Part shown: one piece after another, positions 59,713 to 64,000 of the stretch
Layout of the letters: each line of letters begins with the position of its first letter
Numbering within the stretch: position 1 is the first letter of the stretch
Assembly: GCA_033980235.1 (NCBI GenBank)
Contig: CM067067.1
Coordinates: 35,571,200 to 35,635,199 of the forward strand
Direction: 5' to 3'
DNA length: 64,000 bases
Source of the DNA: Diadema setosum
Lineage: Eukaryota; Echinodermata; Echinoidea; Diadematoida; Diadematidae
Translations under genes and position numbers: made by a program
The notes under the pieces: generated by a model
What the model was told of the DNA's origin: nothing
The model's input: the letters and a program-made list of their open reading frames with translations, nothing else
Databases searched by the model: none

Positions 59713-60357
59713 TGTAAATGAGAAAGAGCAGGTAAAACACCAGAATATCAAGAATGCCCGCGGGGAATAGTAACAAGCTGTCAAGGCGTAACCTTTATTG
59801 GGCAAATGCTCTCTACTTTGCTGGCGTGCAGCCTTTCCTTCAAACTTATTCCTCCAGTTCGTGCGGCCTGCTATCCCACTAAAGTGGTCCTTTCCAAGGT
59901 ATGCTTTGGAAGACATTAACCTTGGCACGCATGAACAGTACGGTATGAGCTGCGTGGCGAATAATAATAAAAGGGTCTTTTCATTTTTGCTGAAAATAAT
60001 ACATCAAATTGCTGATATTATTACTACAGTTATCAATAATTTATCATCAAGTTGTTACTCGTGTTAATAAGATGTTAGCGAGATTACGTTAAATCCTTTC
60101 TTTTTTCATATTTTTATTGAAAGAAAACATTTATACGGTAAAAGACTGTTGAACGTGAGAAGTAGAGTGAGAGAGTGGATAACAGGGCAAAAGGCGCATC
60201 AATCAAAGTAACGGTAGATGATGAGATAATCTGATAACAATATTATGCAAAGCGCTAATATAATCATGAACTACACAATACTACAGCGGGAAGTAGTAAC
60301 AAAACATTAAATTTGAATTATTTGAATAAAATTGAATATATATGATAAAGGTGAATG
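59713..60357. other. Intergenic, nothing recognised
   Basis: Slightly GC-richer at 59780-59960. No gene. Confidence 0.4.
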
Positions 60358-60385
60358 TTTATATATATATATATATATATATATA
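60358..60385 (+). repeat. (TA)n microsatellite
   Basis: Twelve or more TA units. Confidence 0.9.
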
Positions 60386-60904
60386 CATGAAAAATAATGG
60401 AATATAGAGAGATATTGACAGATAATGCAGTGAAAATTACGTAATGTGGGATTCACAGTATGAAAAGGCTTAAACGTATGTCACTTTATAAATAGAAAAA
60501 CGAGTAATTCTTGTTCATCCTATCTCATTTTATAAAATGTATCAAAGAAAAATACGTATGTACAAAGTTTTGTTGTTATAAGGGAATAGAACACTTGCAT
60601 TTACATCAAAATGAAACAATATTTTACAGTTTATTATTTGAAAGTTAAGATTCGGTATGAATTGAAAGAAAATAACACTAAATGGCAACGACGGGATATT
60701 TAAGAACGGGAGTATAGGTACGAGTTGAAGATAAACAAAACAACAGCAATAAGAAAGAAGAGAAGGAGAAGAAATATACTCGAACAGAAAAAGTCAGGGA
60801 GATATGGGGGGGGGGTGAAAGGGAGGGAAGAGGGAGACTTAGAATATAATATCTAAATAATATATAAACATATGTATGTGTGAGTGAGTGAAGAGACACG
60901 GAAA
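60386..60904. other. AT-rich intergenic with a purine-rich patch at 60760-60840
   Basis: Includes a G9 run near 60806-60814. Nothing else recognised. Confidence 0.45.
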
Positions 60905-61095
60905 CAGTGGGAGTTGATGTTAAGTCCCGCTGCGGCCGAGCGACCTACAGGGGTTGTCAATTGACTCCCACGAGGGTGGCGATGGAGACAAAAGGGTCAC
61001 TGGACCCCAACGGGTGTCGCCGATGCACCCCCAAGCTTTACACCGCTCCCGTTGAATCCATATCCGCGTCTGGTAGGTTGCTGAGGGACAGAAAC
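60905..61095. promoter_or_regulatory. GC-richer island, candidate regulatory module
   Basis: tgcggccgagcgacctacag and gacaaaagggtcactggacc; overlapping unrecognised frames on both strands. Weak inference. Confidence 0.25.
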
Positions 61096-62440
61096 TGAAG
61101 AAAAAATATATCCAAAGCAAATTAGTAAGGTACATTTGCAGTGGACTCGTTTACTAGAAGGTATAGAAGTCTTTAAATACCAGGGATGTAGAAAAAATAT
61201 GAATAAAGACCTCAAGCGGATATAAAAAGAAAATGCAACAGAAACGTTACATGTATTCGACGAACAATCTACGATGGCTCGTACCAGCTGGTGATTGTGG
61301 AGTTGAATAAAAAAAAAAATGGAAAAAAATGTATTCTTTTGCTTTGCTTGCCCGTGTGATATTTTACCATAATCTCGTGAAAAGGGGAAGCCTGGTAGTA
61401 CTTCTGTTCCCCCAGGCGTAGATTCCAGTTCATAAAAGGAGCTCCCACAATGGAACTGTCACGTGGAATAGTTGGATAATGCCCATCCATTGCCGGCAAC
61501 GCAATTATGGCCATATATCTTGTTGATACAAAATTTATCAAAGAAAATATGAACCACGTGTTATCGGCGGATTAACCACGCTCTTCAATGCGCAACGCTT
61601 TGGTGCGATATTAGAAACTGTAATTTATTTTTAACCGTTTTTGCCCACGGGGCTAGATCCCCTTTTTGGATTGCTGCCTTTGTGTCCGTGTAGTGCTCCT
61701 CCGTCTTATGATTAATACCAGCGGCTCTTGACTCCCCCACCCCCCCCCCCCCCCAAAAAAAAAAAAAACGAAAAAAAAAAAGAGAAAAAAATGTTTGGGA
61801 GTGATCAAGCTCGATTATAATACAGGCATACCCTATACCATGAAGTTTGAAGATGAAGGCGTTGATTACATCTAAAATATTATCGGGCTTTTTGACACTA
61901 CAACAGTATTAAAAATCACGCCATGCGGCCTTTGAAGTAGTGAAAATGAGATGTAATATGAGAGTTGGTGAATGAGAGAGAAAAATTTTATGCTTTTTTT
62001 TTGTTGTTGGAGATGACAGATGTTAGTAGCCTGGTCAATGAGATTAAATATGACAAGTTAGAACAGGATAGACTAAATCTTTTCTAAACAAAATGTGTTT
62101 TCCTTTTTTTTTCTTTTGTGACTTCTTAAAAGGACTAAAGAGAACGTTTCGTAGTATCAAACAGACTTTTCTCAGAATTTGATTCTTTATGCTATGATAA
62201 ATTGATATGTATAAAGCAATTGTTAGGTGAACTCATACATCAAAACTTTGTCGGGACTCTTGTGAAGAAGCCCAATATTACAATAAAAATTTATATTCAA
62301 AGGAAAAGAAAACAAAACAAAAAGAAAGCAGACATTCACCAATATAATAGTTGTTTGGGTTTGATGGTGGACTAAAGGTGATGCACACCTACTATTACGT
62401 CTTTATGTAACAGAATCAAATATAGAGATGCCATGTGAAA
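61096..62440. other. Intergenic, nothing recognised; C/A homopolymer pair at 61738-61790
   Basis: A run of about 15 C is followed by long A runs (61755-61768, 61772-61781). 61600-61730 is mildly GC-richer. No gene. Confidence 0.45.
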
Positions 62441-62857
62441 TTAAAAGTGATGGTAAATTTTGGTTGAGATTGGAATTCAGATTTTAACTTTTTGGGAAAT
62501 GGAGCTTTTTTTCTGGTGAGATAGTAAGAATGCACTTATGAAATATTAGAGAGCATACAATTCTATATAAAGAACGTTTATTTGATGAAAATAAGTTTTG
62601 AAACAGCTGAGATATCCAAAAACAAAGTCAAACAAAGTGGTCCTATTAAAAAGTGGGTCCCACCTTTTATTAACACCTCTTTCGTGTCTTTGTTTCTGGA
62701 TATCCCAGCCATATCAAAACCAATTTTCATCAAATAAACTCTGAATTCCTCTTAGGATTGTATGCTCTTTCATATTTCATAAGAGATTTCCAATTATCTC
62801 ACAAAAAAGTTGTAAACCTGAAGCCCCATCTTAACCAAAACTATACCATCCCTTTAA
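62441..62857 (+). mobile_element. TTAA fold-back element, family E copy 2
   Basis: TTAA at 62441-62444 and 62854-62857. Matches 57928-58308 along its length: aacaaagtcaaacaaagtgg, a central gtgggtcccacc palindrome (62646-62672), ggatatcccagccatatcaa, and the end accaaaactataccatccct. Terminal repeats TTAAAAGTGATGGT and the complement of TTAAAGGGATGGTATAG pair imperfectly. Confidence 0.86.
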
Positions 62858-63575
62858 GAGTATTCGTCTTTGTGTTATTTGTGTGTATGTGGAAATGTGG
62901 GTGTGTGTCCATATACATGTGCATTTACTATCGCAGAAACTTTGATTATTTGAGATAAATAAAAACATAGATTACTGCTGCCAATTGATGTAAATCAAAT
63001 CTACGTTTTTGAAATTTAATCTCATTAGAATAATTTCATTGTCTTCAGAAAAGGAAAAAAAAAACACAATTTACTACAGTTTACCAAAATACTTCACTTT
63101 TTGTTTCTGTATACATAATACCACTTTCTACAGCCCATTTCCATTAACTCTTTGCCAACGGCTTTTGGCAACTATTTGGTAGATTGCTTGGCAGCATTAA
63201 CACGGATCACACGAATTCAATAGTGGATGTTCTAATTACAAACCCCTTATTTTACTTTGAGCTCAGCGAAAGAGACAAGAAATCTACCAAATTCTCTATA
63301 AAACATTGGCCACATAAATAAGAAAATTAATGAAGTGTTTCTCTATATCTTACAACTTATTCGTTGTAGACTCAGTTTATTTTGTCTATAGCGACATTAT
63401 GCAATTATTCAAAAAGGTTAAACCATTTTATTTTTTTCCCATTTCCTTTTGTTGAATTGTCATTTAATGCATTATCAAAGGGGATCGAGGTCTAGTAACA
63501 GATCAGTGGGAATCAGTGGGAATGCTGGGGGATGATTGTTCCAATCCTTGTGGGATTCATTAAAGAATACATTAT
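62858..63575. other. AT-rich intergenic, nothing recognised
   Basis: No supported feature. Confidence 0.5.
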
Positions 63576-63738
63576 ATATCTATTGTTGTGTGAAAATTAT
63601 TTGATTCAGAATGGTCTCATATTCAAGTAATGTGCAGTTTAGGTTAGCATGCCTGTACAGTGACGGAGCATTAAACTGCACATTACTTTGAATATGAGAC
63701 CGTTCTGAAGCAAATCATTTTCACACAACAATAGATAT
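63576..63738. mobile_element. Near-perfect inverted repeat, 163 bp
   Basis: Arms of about 67 bp: atatctattgttgtgtgaaa through taatgtgcagttta, mirrored by taaactgcacattact through acaacaatagatat, around a 30-base loop. Only a few mismatches by eye. No TTAA at the edges; the family is different from the TTAA elements. Confidence 0.9.
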
Positions 63739-64000
63739 CTTCACAAGAATGATGTTATTAACACAACTTTTTTTTCCATACTGCTTTATTGCATTGGCTG
63801 CTGTTCAAAAATATTGTTTTTGTTGAAATTGAAGTTGATATTTAGATTACGATTTCTTCTTTGAATTAAGGACGTAAACAAATGAAGCTTTAAGACTTAA
63901 TTTGTTATTCTAGAATGTAATGTGTGATGTCAGTTTACATAGCGCTTTGCAGAACTTTATAAATTTGAATTTAGATTAACGTCCGAAAAGCGCATCTTTG
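63739..64000. other. AT-rich intergenic, nothing recognised
   Basis: No supported feature. Confidence 0.5.

Overview
The window is eukaryotic (animal) DNA. It is AT-rich, full of microsatellites and dispersed mobile-element remnants, and nearly free of coding sequence. One protein-coding exon is clear: the first exon of a Hox1/labial-class gene on the minus strand (11705-12416). It ends in a YKWM hexapeptide followed by RIKRNPPKT and a canonical GTAAG splice donor in phase 1. The homeobox exon is not in the window, so the first intron runs off the left edge and is longer than 11.7 kb. A Hox1 gene with a large intron, about 51.6 kb of upstream DNA without another recognisable exon, PHD-bearing CR1-like retroelements and abundant short fold-back elements suggests an invertebrate deuterostome. 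An echinoderm is my best guess, but this is an inference from style and not a proven assignment.

Layout: 1-11704 is Hox1 intron 1, holding a GC-richer island near 1.5 kb, a roughly 60-bp minisatellite at 5.3-5.7 kb, a TTAA fold-back element at 6.2-6.6 kb, a trinucleotide tract at 8.0-8.3 kb and a GA tract at 9.5-9.8 kb. Exon 1 and a probable TATA-less promoter with a CACGTG palindrome and a CCAAT box lie at 11.7-12.6 kb. From 12.6 to 64 kb is upstream intergenic DNA. It contains three decayed non-LTR retrotransposon fragments (13.7, 41.4 and 53.5-55.1 kb), a 1.1-kb compound trinucleotide array (15.3-16.4 kb), a degenerate SINE candidate (16.6 kb), a tandem duplication (31.5 kb), and two inverted-repeat elements carrying degenerate telomere-type TTAGGG repeats (33.7 and 50.1 kb). 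It also holds six more TTAA-ended elements (18.9, 34.8, 38.2, 44.7, 57.9 and 62.4 kb) and several small hairpins, some flanked by microsatellites.

Between the repeats, islands of higher GC, lower-repeat sequence recur every few kb (for example 21.5-22.1, 29.5-30.0, 36.0-36.6, 39.5-39.9, 46.8-47.6, 48.15-48.4, 51.9-52.1, 56.6-56.75 and 59.2-59.4 kb). In a Hox neighbourhood these are the natural candidates for cis-regulatory modules. That is inference, and cross-species alignment would be the deciding test.

The most distinctive non-genic signal is a set of seven elements that begin TTAAAGG(G) or a close variant, end with its complement, and are bounded by TTAA. Several are almost entirely palindromic, and the arms of the 34.8-kb element differ at only about nine positions over roughly 175 bases. 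They look like non-autonomous, TTAA-targeting fold-back transposons that could be transcribed into long double-stranded RNA. Most long open frames in the window lie in microsatellites or purine tracts and are not regarded as genes.
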